From Spirosoma pollinicola (GTDB lineage Bacteria; Bacteroidota; Bacteroidia; Cytophagales; Spirosomataceae): 64,000 nt of DNA. Below, piece after piece: positions 8,811-17,457 of the stretch. The DNA lies in the NCBI RefSeq assembly GCF_002831565.1, contig NZ_CP025096.1:682001-746000 (forward strand), given 5' to 3'. The position numbers were made by a program, and so were the translations under genes. The stretch's first letter is position 1. Each line of letters opens with the position of its first letter. The notes beneath the pieces were generated by a model, which saw only the letters and a list, made by a program, of their open reading frames with translations, was not told the DNA's origin and did not search any database.

Positions 8811-10055
8811 TTACTTGTTGCTCTCAATTAGGGACGGATAAGGAAGAACTGGCATTAAATAGTTTTCTCCCCTCAAAAACTCATCGCTATTCCTGTCAAA
8901 AGACTGCATGGGCAATCTGTTATATACTGCTTGGTCTTTTGCTTTAAATGGCTGAATATTATCTGATTGACGATGGGTAACAACGAAATCAATTCGAGAT
9001 TCGAACGAGGAAATAGTTGCTACGTCTGTGAAGTTATTCGTAATGCTGCCACTTTGAAAAGACCAACGATCGCCAAATTTAGTATAAGTGGCTGTATAGG
9101 AGCGCCCTTTCAAATTGGTTGAATATACCTGAGCGTTACTGCTCCTATTTATTAAGTTAAGGCCTTGCTCTGTTAACCTATATTCACTTCTAATTATCGC
9201 CAGGCCGTTAGTCGTTAAGAATAGCTTACCTGCAAAAAATCCACTACTTACCTGGTGAGAACGGGGATTAAAATCAATAATATAGACAGGCTGATCGCCA
9301 ATTATCGTTTTTCCTACCAGATTAAAGATATAATCTTGATTTAGCTTACCATGGCGAAACAAAAATTCTTGATATTTAACTATATCAAGCATATTACTGG
9401 CCCAGGGCCCGGGAGTCAAAACAGGAATCGTAAATGTATATAGTGGCTTTCTGCGACCTTTGACGAAGTGTATCTGATCGTCTTTTTTGGTAAAATAATA
9501 AGACGGTTTATAAACATCAATTATCCCTTCTGTGTAGGAGACACAAAAACTAGGCTGTAACTTTTCAATAATCTCTCGGTAAAAGCCGTGAAGTAAAGTT
9601 GGGCTGTCAGTATAATTTTTTGCAATGAGTGCAATAGCTTTCAAAAGCGTGTCTCTTGCCTGGAAGGAGTGGGCACCGCTAAAATATTGATCAACTGTTG
9701 AAACTTGGCTTTCGGAGGGAATAGCGTTAAGTCGAATAATAGAATTGACAGGAGCTAATTCTGTTAAAGGTTGTTGAGCTAGTTGATAATTCAGGGCCCT
9801 TAAATAAAGTGTATCCTTCTTCAGGTGTTCAGGTACCTTCAAGATGAAATAACCGTTTTTATTTGTTTCACTACTAATCTGCCCATCAGCCATTGAAAGA
9901 GTAATATAAGATAAAGGCTGCTCAGTTTTTGCATCCACAACCTTGCCTTGAAAAACATAATCCGTTTGGGCATATGTACTTGATTGATTTATTAAAAGAA
10001 AAATCAATAAGACCAACAGAACAACACTTGCATTCGATTGAGGTTGAATGTCCAT
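8811..10055 (-). CDS. Exported protein with carboxypeptidase-regulatory-like N-terminal domain
   Basis: A 414-residue protein with an N-terminal signal segment (VVLLVLLIFLLINQSSTYAQ). It is followed by a CarboxypepD_reg-like beta-sandwich (VFQGKVVDAKTEQPLSYITL ... NGYFILKVPE), common on Bacteroidota envelope proteins. The remaining 300 residues are a beta-rich domain seen in many Cytophagales proteins of this type, with no known catalytic motif. Function is unknown, probably outer membrane or periplasm. The gene lies between a decayed DoxX copy and the intact DoxX gene and is more AT-rich than the neighbouring methyltransferases. Confidence 0.75.
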   Translation of the reverse strand: MDIQPQSNASVVLLVLLIFLLINQSSTYAQTDYVFQGKVVDAKTEQPLSYITLSMADGQISSETNKNGYFILKVPEHLKKDTLYLRALNYQLAQQPLTELAPVNSIIRLNAIPSESQVSTVDQYFSGAHSFQARDTLLKAIALIAKNYTDSPTLLHGFYREIIEKLQPSFCVSYTEGIIDVYKPSYYFTKKDDQIHFVKGRRKPLYTFTIPVLTPGPWASNMLDIVKYQEFLFRHGKLNQDYIFNLVGKTIIGDQPVYIIDFNPRSHQVSSGFFAGKLFLTTNGLAIIRSEYRLTEQGLNLINRSSNAQVYSTNLKGRSYTATYTKFGDRWSFQSGSITNNFTDVATISSFESRIDFVVTHRQSDNIQPFKAKDQAVYNRLPMQSFDRNSDEFLRGENYLMPVLPYPSLIESNK

Positions 10056-10101
10056 TCACGAAAATCGATTTCTTACTTTACTATCTTTATATAAAGTTAC
10101 A

Positions 10102-10167
10102 AAACCGCTCGTGAATACATGCAAATTAGCTCTATAGCCACGGTTTGCATGTATTCACGAGCGGTTT
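10102..10167. terminator. Long perfect hairpin between the DoxX gene and the downstream gene
   Basis: A 24-bp perfect inverted repeat (10102-10125 with 10144-10167) encloses an 18-base loop. It lies 27 bases past the leftward DoxX stop codon and about 45 bases upstream of the next leftward start at 10055. It probably ends DoxX transcripts or protects them. One arm contains the CACGAGCGGTTTGC block also present at remnant 2. Confidence 0.65.
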
Positions 10168-10193
10168 GCGAATCTGGCAGGTACTTTCTTTCT

Positions 10194-10613
10194 TTACAGA
10201 GATCGAATAGGTGTGTTTACCGAAGCATTTGGTTGGTCTAATGCAGCTTTGGCTGCCAGCTTTTTATGATAAAAGACATACGAGCCAGCGCCAACAAGAA
10301 TGATAACCAGCATGGGTAGCCAGTCGCTGGGGGCTTTGCCGATGCTGTAGACGGAATAGGTTGCGCCCAGCAAATCGAAAAATAAGCCCGCATACGCCCA
10401 CTCCTTAATGCGTGGATATCCCGGAATCAGTATGGCAAATACACCCAGCAGTTTGGCAATGCCCATAAATGGAATCAGATAGGTTGGATACCCCATTTCC
10501 CTGAATCCCTGAACCGCCATCGGAACAACCATAATATCGGGTATGGCCGATCCCAGCATAGCGAAAGCAAATAGACCCGTGAAGATCCAGTACCAGACGT
10601 TTATCTTTTTCAT
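10194..10613 (-). CDS. DoxX-like family membrane protein
   Basis: A 139-residue integral membrane protein with four predicted membrane segments: WYWIFTGLFAFAMLGSAIP, LIPFMGIAKLLGVFAILIPG, WAYAGLFFDLLGATYSVYS and LPMLVIILVGAGSYVFY. The PGYPRIKEWAYAGLFFDL block is typical of DoxX-like (DoxX_2) proteins. The biochemical role of this subfamily is unclear. Two truncated homologous fragments lie to the left at 7903-7978 and 8505-8677. Confidence 0.85.
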   Translation of the reverse strand: MKKINVWYWIFTGLFAFAMLGSAIPDIMVVPMAVQGFREMGYPTYLIPFMGIAKLLGVFAILIPGYPRIKEWAYAGLFFDLLGATYSVYSIGKAPSDWLPMLVIILVGAGSYVFYHKKLAAKAALDQPNASVNTPIRSL

Positions 10614-11005
10614 GGTTTCATTGGTAGGGGTTACAGACTAATTTTTGCCGTAATAAATCAAGCAGTTAGTGAACGAACAGAACAAATTTACCGCTCTTAA
10701 CGAACATTAATGAGGTATAAACAAGGCAATATACGGGGTGATTTACGACATTTTCCAGAGACATGTATAGACACGGCCGGGCAAAAAATACCCGTACCCG
10801 CTTACCTATAGGCAATAAGCGGGTACGGTACAAGGCAACTACTATGAAAAACTAACCAGACTACTTACCAGATGGCTAACTCTTATCGTCAGTATAATTT
10901 AGATATGAATTAAGGAAAGCACAAGAACAGTATAAGCACGGTAAAAAAACAAAAACAGCTATCTGGTAACTACCTTAAAATGAACAGTATAAACACTAAA
11001 CCTAC
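10614..11005. other. Intergenic region
   Basis: No gene was seen. It contains the terminator of the leftward gene ending at 11006 and the upstream region of the DoxX gene. Confidence 0.6.
10784..10828 (-). terminator. Rho-independent terminator (leftward)
   Basis: A perfect 13-bp GC-rich stem (10792-10804 with 10816-10828; arm CCGTACCCGCTTA) with an 11-base loop is followed, on the minus strand, by TATTTTTTG. It terminates transcripts arriving from the gene at 11006-11284. Confidence 0.75.
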
Positions 11006-11284
11006 TTATGACAAATCGCTTAATTTGATATGATCCACATACATCATTAACCGGTCTGAACAGCCAGCCCCATCGGTAAACGAACCTACGTAATAGGGCT
11101 CCCACTGTGCTCCTTCGCCCCGGCCAGCAGGCCAGCTATAATAAATCTCAACAAAGTGGTCGCCCCAGTAATAGAGCCTGAAAAGATGGCCCATACTTAG
11201 TCGTTCTGCCACAAAACGCCCTTTAATTGGGATTAGTACGACTTTTTCTGGGATAGAAAATTGGTTGAACTGAGACATGTTCAT
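11006..11284 (-). CDS. Small conserved-looking protein, function unknown
   Basis: A 92-residue acidic/aromatic protein with no signal peptide. ATG codons at 11284 and 11278 are both plausible starts. The middle (FRLYYWGDHFVEIYYSW) is rich in Tyr/Trp and predicted beta. It ends DHIKLSDLS. No family is recognised. It lies downstream of the BLUF gene on the same strand with a gap of about 165 bases, so a shared transcript is possible but not shown. Confidence 0.5.
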   Translation of the reverse strand: MNMSQFNQFSIPEKVVLIPIKGRFVAERLSMGHLFRLYYWGDHFVEIYYSWPAGRGEGAQWEPYYVGSFTDGAGCSDRLMMYVDHIKLSDLS

Positions 11285-11450
11285 CACGACAAAATGTTAA
11301 AAGGTTAAAACTTGTTACATGTACGGATAATAGGGTATCGTCTGACCAAATCACGAACCGATTCAGTCTGTTGAAAACTTTTAAATGCCAGTGTTTCTGT
11401 CAGGTAGATAATGCCTGCTGAGTGAATAGCCAGGCGGTATTGGCTTCGTA

Positions 11451-11867
11451 TTAGTTTCGGTAATTATTTTTATAAAAAAGCTGTACCAGTGCCAGTATTA
11501 TATTGTCTTTATGGGGTATCTGTAACGATGGATTATCATTAAACGGAATCAGCTTTTTCAAGTGGTCAAACTGAATCGTTGTTGACGTTTTATACCCCAT
11601 AAACCAATCCGGGAAATACCTTTTTTTGACTGGATTGGCGTACAGCTGAATCAAGTGCTTGTGTCGACTATCCCGGCTAATGGTTTCATAAGCATTTTTC
11701 ACGTTTTCTTCCTTCCCTTCCAATACCTCAATGACACTACCATTGAAGTATAGTAAAACACCGGTAATGCCCAACGCCCGATTGTTTTTTTTGCTTTCAT
11801 GCATGATATGGAGCAACTCGTCATTGTGCACTAGAAACGAACTGAGGTAAACAATGCAATAGTCCAT
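11451..11867 (-). CDS. BLUF-domain protein (putative flavin photosensor) with a Gln-to-Glu substitution
   Basis: A 138-residue stand-alone BLUF protein. The family pattern is clear: CIVYLSSF at the start with the conserved Tyr7, SKKNNRALGITGVLLYFNG with Asn28/Asn29, VLEGKEENVKNAYETI, RHKHLIQL and KKRYFPDWFMGY. BLUF domains bind FAD and sense blue light through a Tyr/Gln/Asn hydrogen-bond network. The position of the essential Gln (Gln50 of PixD, in FLQVLEG) is occupied here by Glu47 (VIEVLEG, codon GAG at 11727-11729). No output domain is attached, as in PixD-like short BLUF proteins that work through partner proteins. Light sensing is therefore uncertain. Confidence 0.88.
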   Translation of the reverse strand: MDYCIVYLSSFLVHNDELLHIMHESKKNNRALGITGVLLYFNGSVIEVLEGKEENVKNAYETISRDSRHKHLIQLYANPVKKRYFPDWFMGYKTSTTIQFDHLKKLIPFNDNPSLQIPHKDNIILALVQLFYKNNYRN

Positions 11868-12263
11868 CAGGCTGCTTTATCGGGTGATTGATAGACCAAA
11901 AATATCGCCACCCCTGCCATGTTAACGTGATGGCCATCAGACAATAGTATGACTAGCGTCATATATAATCAAGCCAAACACAATATGTATGTGCCTGTAA
12001 CGAATGTATTTATACGTAAAACAAGATTAAATTCTTCAAATAGATAAAAATTAAAGCTCTTTGCTCTATAATTAATTTATCCTTTGGTCACTTAAAGTTA
12101 TTTTATTTATAATAGTAACAACCTAATCGTTGATTTCTAAACACATTGACAAATTTTTATAAACTTATCGTTTCATCATTTACTAATCTTAAACTCCAAC
12201 TAGTCAAGCTGTCCGGATGCTTCCTTGTTCTCACACATGTTTTAGTACTCAAGCTGCTTTTCG
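11868..12263. other. AT-rich intergenic region
   Basis: No gene or strong hairpin was seen. It presumably contains the promoter of the BLUF gene and the 3' end of the FdhF-like transcript. Confidence 0.6.
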
Positions 12264-14588
12264 TTATTGATCAACAGTTTGCCTGGAATCCTCCATTACT
12301 GCCGGGGTTACTCGAATGACAATCGACTTTGAGGTGGGCGTGTTGCTTTTTTCGGCTATCGAATCAATGGGCACCAGCACGTTTGTTTCGGGGAAGTAGG
12401 CAGCCGCACAACCGACCGGAATATCGTACGGAACGATAATGAATTTATGAGCCGTACGCTGTTTTCCGTTGTAGTGACTGTGCAGATCCACGACCTGTTT
12501 TTCTTTAAAGCCCAGATTGGCTACATCGTTCGGGTGCATAAATACCACCCGCCGTTCATTGTAAACACCTCGATAGCGGTCGTCATTTCCATACACGGTT
12601 GTATTGAACTGGTCATGACTCCGAATGGTCATCAACAGCAATTCGCCGGTTTCCAGATCGTGATGGTTGGGCGTGTTTAGTGTAAAATGCGCCTTGCCGT
12701 CGTTCGTCTTGAACTCCCGAACGCGCGGCCCGTTGGGAATATAAAATCCGCCCGGTTTGCGCACCTGCTCGTTGTAGTTGTCGAAACCCGGTATTGTCTG
12801 TTCGATAAGGTCGCGGATGCGATCGTACTTGGCAACAAGACTATCCCAATCTACACGATCAGCTTTGACACCCAGGGTTACTTTTGCTAGTCCACCAATA
12901 ATTGCAATTTCGCTTTTCAGGCTGTTAGACACGGAGTCTACAACCCCATGCGACTGGGCGACAACACCCGTGGTACTCTCACAACTCACAAACTGAACGC
13001 CGGTGGCTTGTATGTCGCGGTCGGTGCGACCCAGGCAGGGCAGAATCAGCGCCGTTTCGCCATGATGCAGATGGCTTCGGTTTAGCTTGGTCGATACATG
13101 TACCGTTAGTTTACAATTCTTCAGCGCATCGGCGGTATAATTTGTATCCGAAACGGCCATAGCAAAATTACCACCCAGGCCAAAAAACACCTTTGCCTTT
13201 CCCTCATGCATGGCCTTTACGGCGGCCACTGCGTCAAACCCATGGTTGCGGGGTGGCTCGAAGTTGAACACTTTTTTAAGGGAATCAAGAAACTCCGGTT
13301 TAGGTTTTTCCCAGACACCCATCGTACGATCGCCCTGTACGTTGCTGTGCCCGCGAATAGGACTGGCTCCTCCCCCTTCAATGCCAATACTGCCTTTGAG
13401 CAAGAGTAAATTAATAACCTCATTGATCGTTTCGACAGAATTGCGGTGCTGGGTCAGGCCCATTGCCCAGCAAATAATCAACTTGGGCGTAAATTTGAAC
13501 AAATCGACCGCTTCCCGAATCTGAGCAACCGTCAGGCCGCATTGAGCCGCCAGGTCGTTTAGTTCAAACTGATCCAGACTTTTTACAAATGCGTCATAGC
13601 CGGATGTGTATTGCTGAATGAACGACTGATCCAGCACCTTGCCGGGGTTCTTGGTCTCCTCTTCCAGCAGTATTTTGCACATGGCTTTCACAAGCGCGAG
13701 ATCGGAGTTGATGCGCACCTGCAAAAATACATCCGTCATTTTCTGAGCCCCGAACAGCATATCGCGAGGACTTTGGGGGTCCCTAAAGGCCAGTAGGCCC
13801 GCTTCATGCAACGGATTTACGGCAATGATCTTGGCCCCATTCCGTTTAGCTTCTTCTAAAGGCGTTAACATGCGGGGGGAGTTGGTACCGGGATTCTGCC
13901 CCATAATCATGATCACATCGGCCTTTTCATAGTCTTCATATTTGACCGATGCCTTTCCCAACCCAATCGATTCAGCAAGGGCCACGCTGGTCGATTCGTG
14001 GCACATATTCGAACAGTCGGGCATGTTGTTTGTGCCAAACATCCGGACGAATAACTGATACAGGAAAGCGGCTTCGTTGCTAGTTCGGCCAGAGGTATAA
14101 AAAATGGCTTCGTCGGGCGAATCCAGCGCGTTGAGCTGGTTGGCAATAAGCTGAAAGGCATCGTCCCACGAAATAGGCTCATAATGTATCTCGCCGGGTT
14201 TCAGGATCAGCGGCTGCGTGAGTCGCCCCTGCTGACTCAGCCATAGATCAGGCTTCTGGAGCAACTCATTTACCGAATAGCGTTGGAACAAAACCGGTGA
14301 TGCGGTATGACTGGTCATTACTTCATCGGCAACAGCTTTGGCTCCGCTTTCGCAGTATTCAGCAATTCGGGAGCGGTGGCCATCCGGGTCAGGCCAGGCA
14401 CAGGAGGGACAGTCGAATCCATCCTTCTGATTCATATTGATCAGTGCTTTCCAACCGCGAGCGGCATCTGTCCCCTGAAGAACTTGCTTAAACGATTTAA
14501 GGATAGCGGGCAAGCCAGCAGCTTCTGTATAAGGTTCGTCGACTTCGAGTTTGCCGGTCAGTTGTTCCGGGGGCGTATTCTGGTTCAT
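12264..14588 (-). CDS. FdhF/YdeP family molybdopterin oxidoreductase
   Basis: A 774-residue protein of the FdhF/YdeP subgroup of the DMSO-reductase superfamily. The N-terminus has FDCPSCAWPDPDGHR, the cysteine pair seen in YdeP-type proteins in place of a full four-Cys iron-sulfur motif. The central region shows molybdopterin-binding features (YTSGRTSNEAAFLYQLF, NMPDCSNMCHES, VIMIMGQNPGTNSPRML, GIEGGGASPIRGHSNVQGDR). The C-terminus has the molydopterin dinucleotide-binding domain (MTIRSHDQFNTTVYG). No signal peptide is present, so it is cytoplasmic. E. coli YdeP is linked to acid resistance, but its physiological substrate is not established. No accessory formate-dehydrogenase subunits are adjacent. 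Confidence 0.88.
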   Translation of the reverse strand: MNQNTPPEQLTGKLEVDEPYTEAAGLPAILKSFKQVLQGTDAARGWKALINMNQKDGFDCPSCAWPDPDGHRSRIAEYCESGAKAVADEVMTSHTASPVLFQRYSVNELLQKPDLWLSQQGRLTQPLILKPGEIHYEPISWDDAFQLIANQLNALDSPDEAIFYTSGRTSNEAAFLYQLFVRMFGTNNMPDCSNMCHESTSVALAESIGLGKASVKYEDYEKADVIMIMGQNPGTNSPRMLTPLEEAKRNGAKIIAVNPLHEAGLLAFRDPQSPRDMLFGAQKMTDVFLQVRINSDLALVKAMCKILLEEETKNPGKVLDQSFIQQYTSGYDAFVKSLDQFELNDLAAQCGLTVAQIREAVDLFKFTPKLIICWAMGLTQHRNSVETINEVINLLLLKGSIGIEGGGASPIRGHSNVQGDRTMGVWEKPKPEFLDSLKKVFNFEPPRNHGFDAVAAVKAMHEGKAKVFFGLGGNFAMAVSDTNYTADALKNCKLTVHVSTKLNRSHLHHGETALILPCLGRTDRDIQATGVQFVSCESTTGVVAQSHGVVDSVSNSLKSEIAIIGGLAKVTLGVKADRVDWDSLVAKYDRIRDLIEQTIPGFDNYNEQVRKPGGFYIPNGPRVREFKTNDGKAHFTLNTPNHHDLETGELLLMTIRSHDQFNTTVYGNDDRYRGVYNERRVVFMHPNDVANLGFKEKQVVDLHSHYNGKQRTAHKFIIVPYDIPVGCAAAYFPETNVLVPIDSIAEKSNTPTSKSIVIRVTPAVMEDSRQTVDQ

Positions 14589-14598
14589 AGGCAGGCAA

Positions 14599-14664
14599 AA
14601 ACAGGTTCCGGCTGTTTCATTTAACTCGACGTTATCGTTATAAAGAAACAGCCGGAACCTGTTT
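14599..14664. terminator. Perfect 20-bp inverted repeat between the App1-like and FdhF-like genes
   Basis: The arm AAACAGGTTCCGGCTGTTTC (14599-14618) pairs with 14645-14664 around a 26-base loop. It lies within 10 bases of the leftward stop at 14673 and just upstream of the FdhF-like start, so it probably ends the upstream transcript. Confidence 0.65.
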
Positions 14665-14672
14665 CGGTCTTG

Positions 14673-15749
14673 TCATCTGCCCACCAGCCCAATAGCAATT
14701 GAATGTTTCCGGGCGTCGGCACTATGAACGAAGTAGCAGGAAGCAACTCCCTGTTCCTCTATTTGTGCCATTAAACTCTGCGTTCGGACTTTATGTTCGA
14801 TGTGAATTTGCCGTATATATACACACCGGATTTGTTGAGAATATTGCCGGACAATAGACTCATAAATGATCGGATCTTCCTGCGAATCGTCGCCAAGCAA
14901 AATAAACTGACGAGTTGGGTAGGTGTCAATAATCTGCACAATCCGGTCGAACTTCGTATGGTGCTTCCCTTTGCCCGTTTTCAGCACTTGCGACAATCGC
15001 TTAAGTTTGCTCAGGCGGTATACGCCATCGGGAAGCCCATTTTTTTGCGAGAACTCCAGAATGTAATCATACAGATTCCATTCACTACTCGACACGTAGA
15101 AAAACGGATTGGACACATGCAACCCATTATCGGCTTCGGCAAGCATTTTATAATGCGCAACAACGCCGTCGAAGGGCATGCGGCTGTGGGCGTTTTCGGT
15201 CAGTAAAACCAGGAGTCGTTTCGTAATCGTGGCCGAATGTGAAACCAGGAAAGTATCATCAATATCTGATATACACATGTACCGCGTTGGGTGTGGTATC
15301 AGCACATGGCCTTCGCCCTCAGCCAATACCGCTTCGGGTGTAAGGGTTTGCGATATAAGTTGAACAAGCACCCGATGCCATCCGGGCGACAATGAGCTAG
15401 CCAGCGGCAATTCGACCTGAAAACATCCATCGTTATCAGCAAGAACCTCCATCACCTGCTCTCCATACCGTACCCGAACCAACGCTTTTGCATAAGGGCG
15501 CACCAAAAACAGGCGAATGACAGCCAGCAGATTGACAAAATCAATATCCCGGTATTTTCGCCGGGGCAGGGCACTCCGGCGAAAAACATGCCCATACACT
15601 TTTAGGTGTTCATCGTTCCCAAAACCACGATAAACTTTCACCACTGGCCTGTCTGTCAGTCGCAGGAATTTCAAAAAATAGAACTTCACCTTAGCCTTCA
15701 GGCTTATTTTTCGCTCATCGGGAAAAGGGGGTTGACCAAACTCCTTCAT
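14673..15749 (-). CDS. App1-like phosphatidate phosphatase domain protein (DUF2183)
   Basis: A 358-residue soluble protein. After an N-terminal beta-rich part, the C-terminal half has a HAD-type phosphatase core: the DxDxT-like motif is CISDIDDTFLVSHS, followed by PFFYVSSSEWNLYDYI (motif II) and FILLGDDSQEDPIIY (motif IV acidic pair). This matches App1/DUF2183 proteins; in yeast App1 is a Mg-dependent phosphatidate phosphatase. A diacylglycerol-kinase-like gene starts 145 bases away on the other strand, which would give opposing reactions on phosphatidate/diacylglycerol. The substrate is inferred, not shown. Confidence 0.85.
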   Translation of the reverse strand: MKEFGQPPFPDERKISLKAKVKFYFLKFLRLTDRPVVKVYRGFGNDEHLKVYGHVFRRSALPRRKYRDIDFVNLLAVIRLFLVRPYAKALVRVRYGEQVMEVLADNDGCFQVELPLASSLSPGWHRVLVQLISQTLTPEAVLAEGEGHVLIPHPTRYMCISDIDDTFLVSHSATITKRLLVLLTENAHSRMPFDGVVAHYKMLAEADNGLHVSNPFFYVSSSEWNLYDYILEFSQKNGLPDGVYRLSKLKRLSQVLKTGKGKHHTKFDRIVQIIDTYPTRQFILLGDDSQEDPIIYESIVRQYSQQIRCVYIRQIHIEHKVRTQSLMAQIEEQGVASCYFVHSADARKHSIAIGLVGR

Positions 15750-15893
15750 ATTACTTGAAACTTACCTTTTGATTCGTAGTTAGTAAGATATTCGTTGTTT
15801 TTGGTGCTCAGACAGTGTTAGTTAATAGCATTGCTAATGTCTTTGCCGACAAACGCTTACTCGGTACCTATTAACCTGTAATTCACTCATAAG

Positions 15894-16766
15894 TTGATAT
15901 TTTTATTTGCAATTAACCCAGTTTCGGGTGGCAATGATAAAACTAGTTGGGAAGAGGGTATCCGCAATCACTTTGCAGACACACCTCATGTCATTCATCT
16001 GTTCCACCTCAACGGCAAAACAGATGATACTACGATTCGGCAGCAAATTGAGGAACACAAACCCGACCGTGTAGTGGCTGTTGGGGGCGACGGAACGATT
16101 AAACTCGTGGCAACTGCCCTCCTGAACACAACTATTCCACTTGGTGTATTACCGGCAGGTTCGGCCAATGGCATGGCTCGCGAACTGGGTATCCCCCCCG
16201 ACGTGGAAGGCAGTCTGGCTTTGCTGACCGATGGCGTTCCCAGAGCAACAGACATTATCTCCATCAATGAGGGGGACATTTGTTTACATCTGAGCGATAT
16301 AGGACTTAATGCGCAACTGGTCAGGTATTATGAGCGAAATAATTTGCGGGGCAAGTTAGGCTACCTGCGGGGGGTCGTGAAAGTGCTACATAAACGGCGA
16401 TTAATGCGTATATCAATTACTGTAGGCGATGAGTGCGTACAGCGTGTTGCGTTTATGGTTGTGCTGGCAAATGCCCGGATGTATGGCACAGGGGCCGTTA
16501 TTAATCCCGAGGGAAACCCTTTCGATGGCCAATTCGAAGTCGTGATTTTCAGGCGCTTATCTTTTTGGGAAATCATTAAACTTTTCTGGCGGTACCGACC
16601 CTTTGACCCCCGGAAAATTGAAATTTATCCGGCTACATCCGTAACAATTGAGACGCACCGCCGAGCCTATTTTCAGGTAGATGGCGAATATCGTGGACGG
16701 ATTACAACCTTGAAAGCCGAGGTCAAGCCAGGGGCGGTACAAATCCTGGTTCCTGAGGAAAAGTGA
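15894..16766 (+). CDS. Diacylglycerol kinase-like lipid kinase (DagK_cat), TTG start
   Basis: A protein of about 290 residues starting at TTG (IFLFAINPVSGGNDK), which places the family N-terminal NPxSGG motif in its normal position. The nucleotide-binding motif VVAVGGDGTIKLV is intact, as is the downstream LGVLPAGSANGMARELG. The end (YFQVDGEYRG) matches the DagK/YegS substrate domain. These enzymes phosphorylate diacylglycerol or related lipids, or sphingosine in the YegS/LCB5 branch. It is divergent from the App1-like phosphatase gene and may be functionally linked to it. Confidence 0.88.
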   Translation: MIFLFAINPVSGGNDKTSWEEGIRNHFADTPHVIHLFHLNGKTDDTTIRQQIEEHKPDRVVAVGGDGTIKLVATALLNTTIPLGVLPAGSANGMARELGIPPDVEGSLALLTDGVPRATDIISINEGDICLHLSDIGLNAQLVRYYERNNLRGKLGYLRGVVKVLHKRRLMRISITVGDECVQRVAFMVVLANARMYGTGAVINPEGNPFDGQFEVVIFRRLSFWEIIKLFWRYRPFDPRKIEIYPATSVTIETHRRAYFQVDGEYRGRITTLKAEVKPGAVQILVPEEK

Positions 16767-16813
16767 TATGTTTCCTCATAACCAGGCAACTCCGTTCCAA
16801 CGGTAACAGGTTC

Positions 16814-17404
16814 TCAAGGGTGCGCCAACTGCCTCAATCTCAAATACTGCAATAGCATGATCGTTTTGCCGTCCATAATTTCGCCCCGGTCAATCATCGC
16901 CATTGCCTGACGAACAGACAGTTCCAGGATGTCAATTTCTTCTTCGTCGATACCGCCCCCGACATGGCGTTCGGTATCTGCGGAGTATTCGGCTACATAG
17001 AAAAATAACTTTTCTGTAACCGAGCCGGGACTCATATACGCTTCCATTACTTTTTCTACCGATTGAATCCGGTAGCCGGTTTCCTCTTCCGTTTCCCGCC
17101 GAATGGCATCATCGGGGTCTTCGTCATCCAGCAGACCCGCGCAGGTTTCGATCAACATACCCGTTGGATTCCCATTCACAAAAGTGGGCAGGCGAAATTG
17201 TCTTGTCAGGATAACTGTATCTGTTTTAGGATTGTGCAGCAAAATCGTTGCGCCGTTTCCTCGGTCGTAAGCTTCACGTTGCTGGCTCGTCCATTCGCCA
17301 TTTTTACCCAGATAGTTGAACGTAAACCGCTTGAGGACGTACCAATTGTTCGACAGTAATTTCTCTTCCGTTATTTCTACACGTTCGGTATATTCAGAAA
17401 ACAT
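16814..17404 (-). CDS. nudK: GDP-mannose pyrophosphatase NudK-like Nudix hydrolase
   Basis: A 196-residue Nudix hydrolase. The Nudix box is present as AGLLDDEDPDDAIR followed by RETEEETGY, with the catalytic REUxEExGU part intact and the family-typical ETCAGLLD lead-in of NudK. The SPGSVTEKLFFYVAEY segment is also characteristic. NudK hydrolyses GDP-mannose and related nucleotide sugars to a nucleotide monophosphate and sugar phosphate. It is divergent from the DeoR regulator with only 53 bases between starts. NudK specificity rests on resemblance; the closely related ADP-ribose pyrophosphatases cannot be fully excluded. Confidence 0.82.
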   Translation of the reverse strand: MFSEYTERVEITEEKLLSNNWYVLKRFTFNYLGKNGEWTSQQREAYDRGNGATILLHNPKTDTVILTRQFRLPTFVNGNPTGMLIETCAGLLDDEDPDDAIRRETEEETGYRIQSVEKVMEAYMSPGSVTEKLFFYVAEYSADTERHVGGGIDEEEIDILELSVRQAMAMIDRGEIMDGKTIMLLQYLRLRQLAHP

Positions 17405-17437
17405 TTGTTCGATATTGTTTAAATTTGTTTATTTTTG
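17404..17437 (+). promoter_or_regulatory. Possible promoter of the DeoR-type regulator operon
   Basis: TATTTTTG at 17430-17437 fits the TAnnTTTG -7 consensus and lies 20 bases before the ATG at 17458. A TTTG at 17404-17407 is 22 bases upstream, slightly longer than the usual spacing. Confidence 0.4.
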
Positions 17438-17457
17438 AGCAAAAGAACTTAATTCTC

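Noticed and set aside
13206..13524. Open frames opposite the FdhF-like gene
   Set aside because: The minus-strand gene has conserved molybdopterin motifs across this stretch; the + strand frames are shadows.
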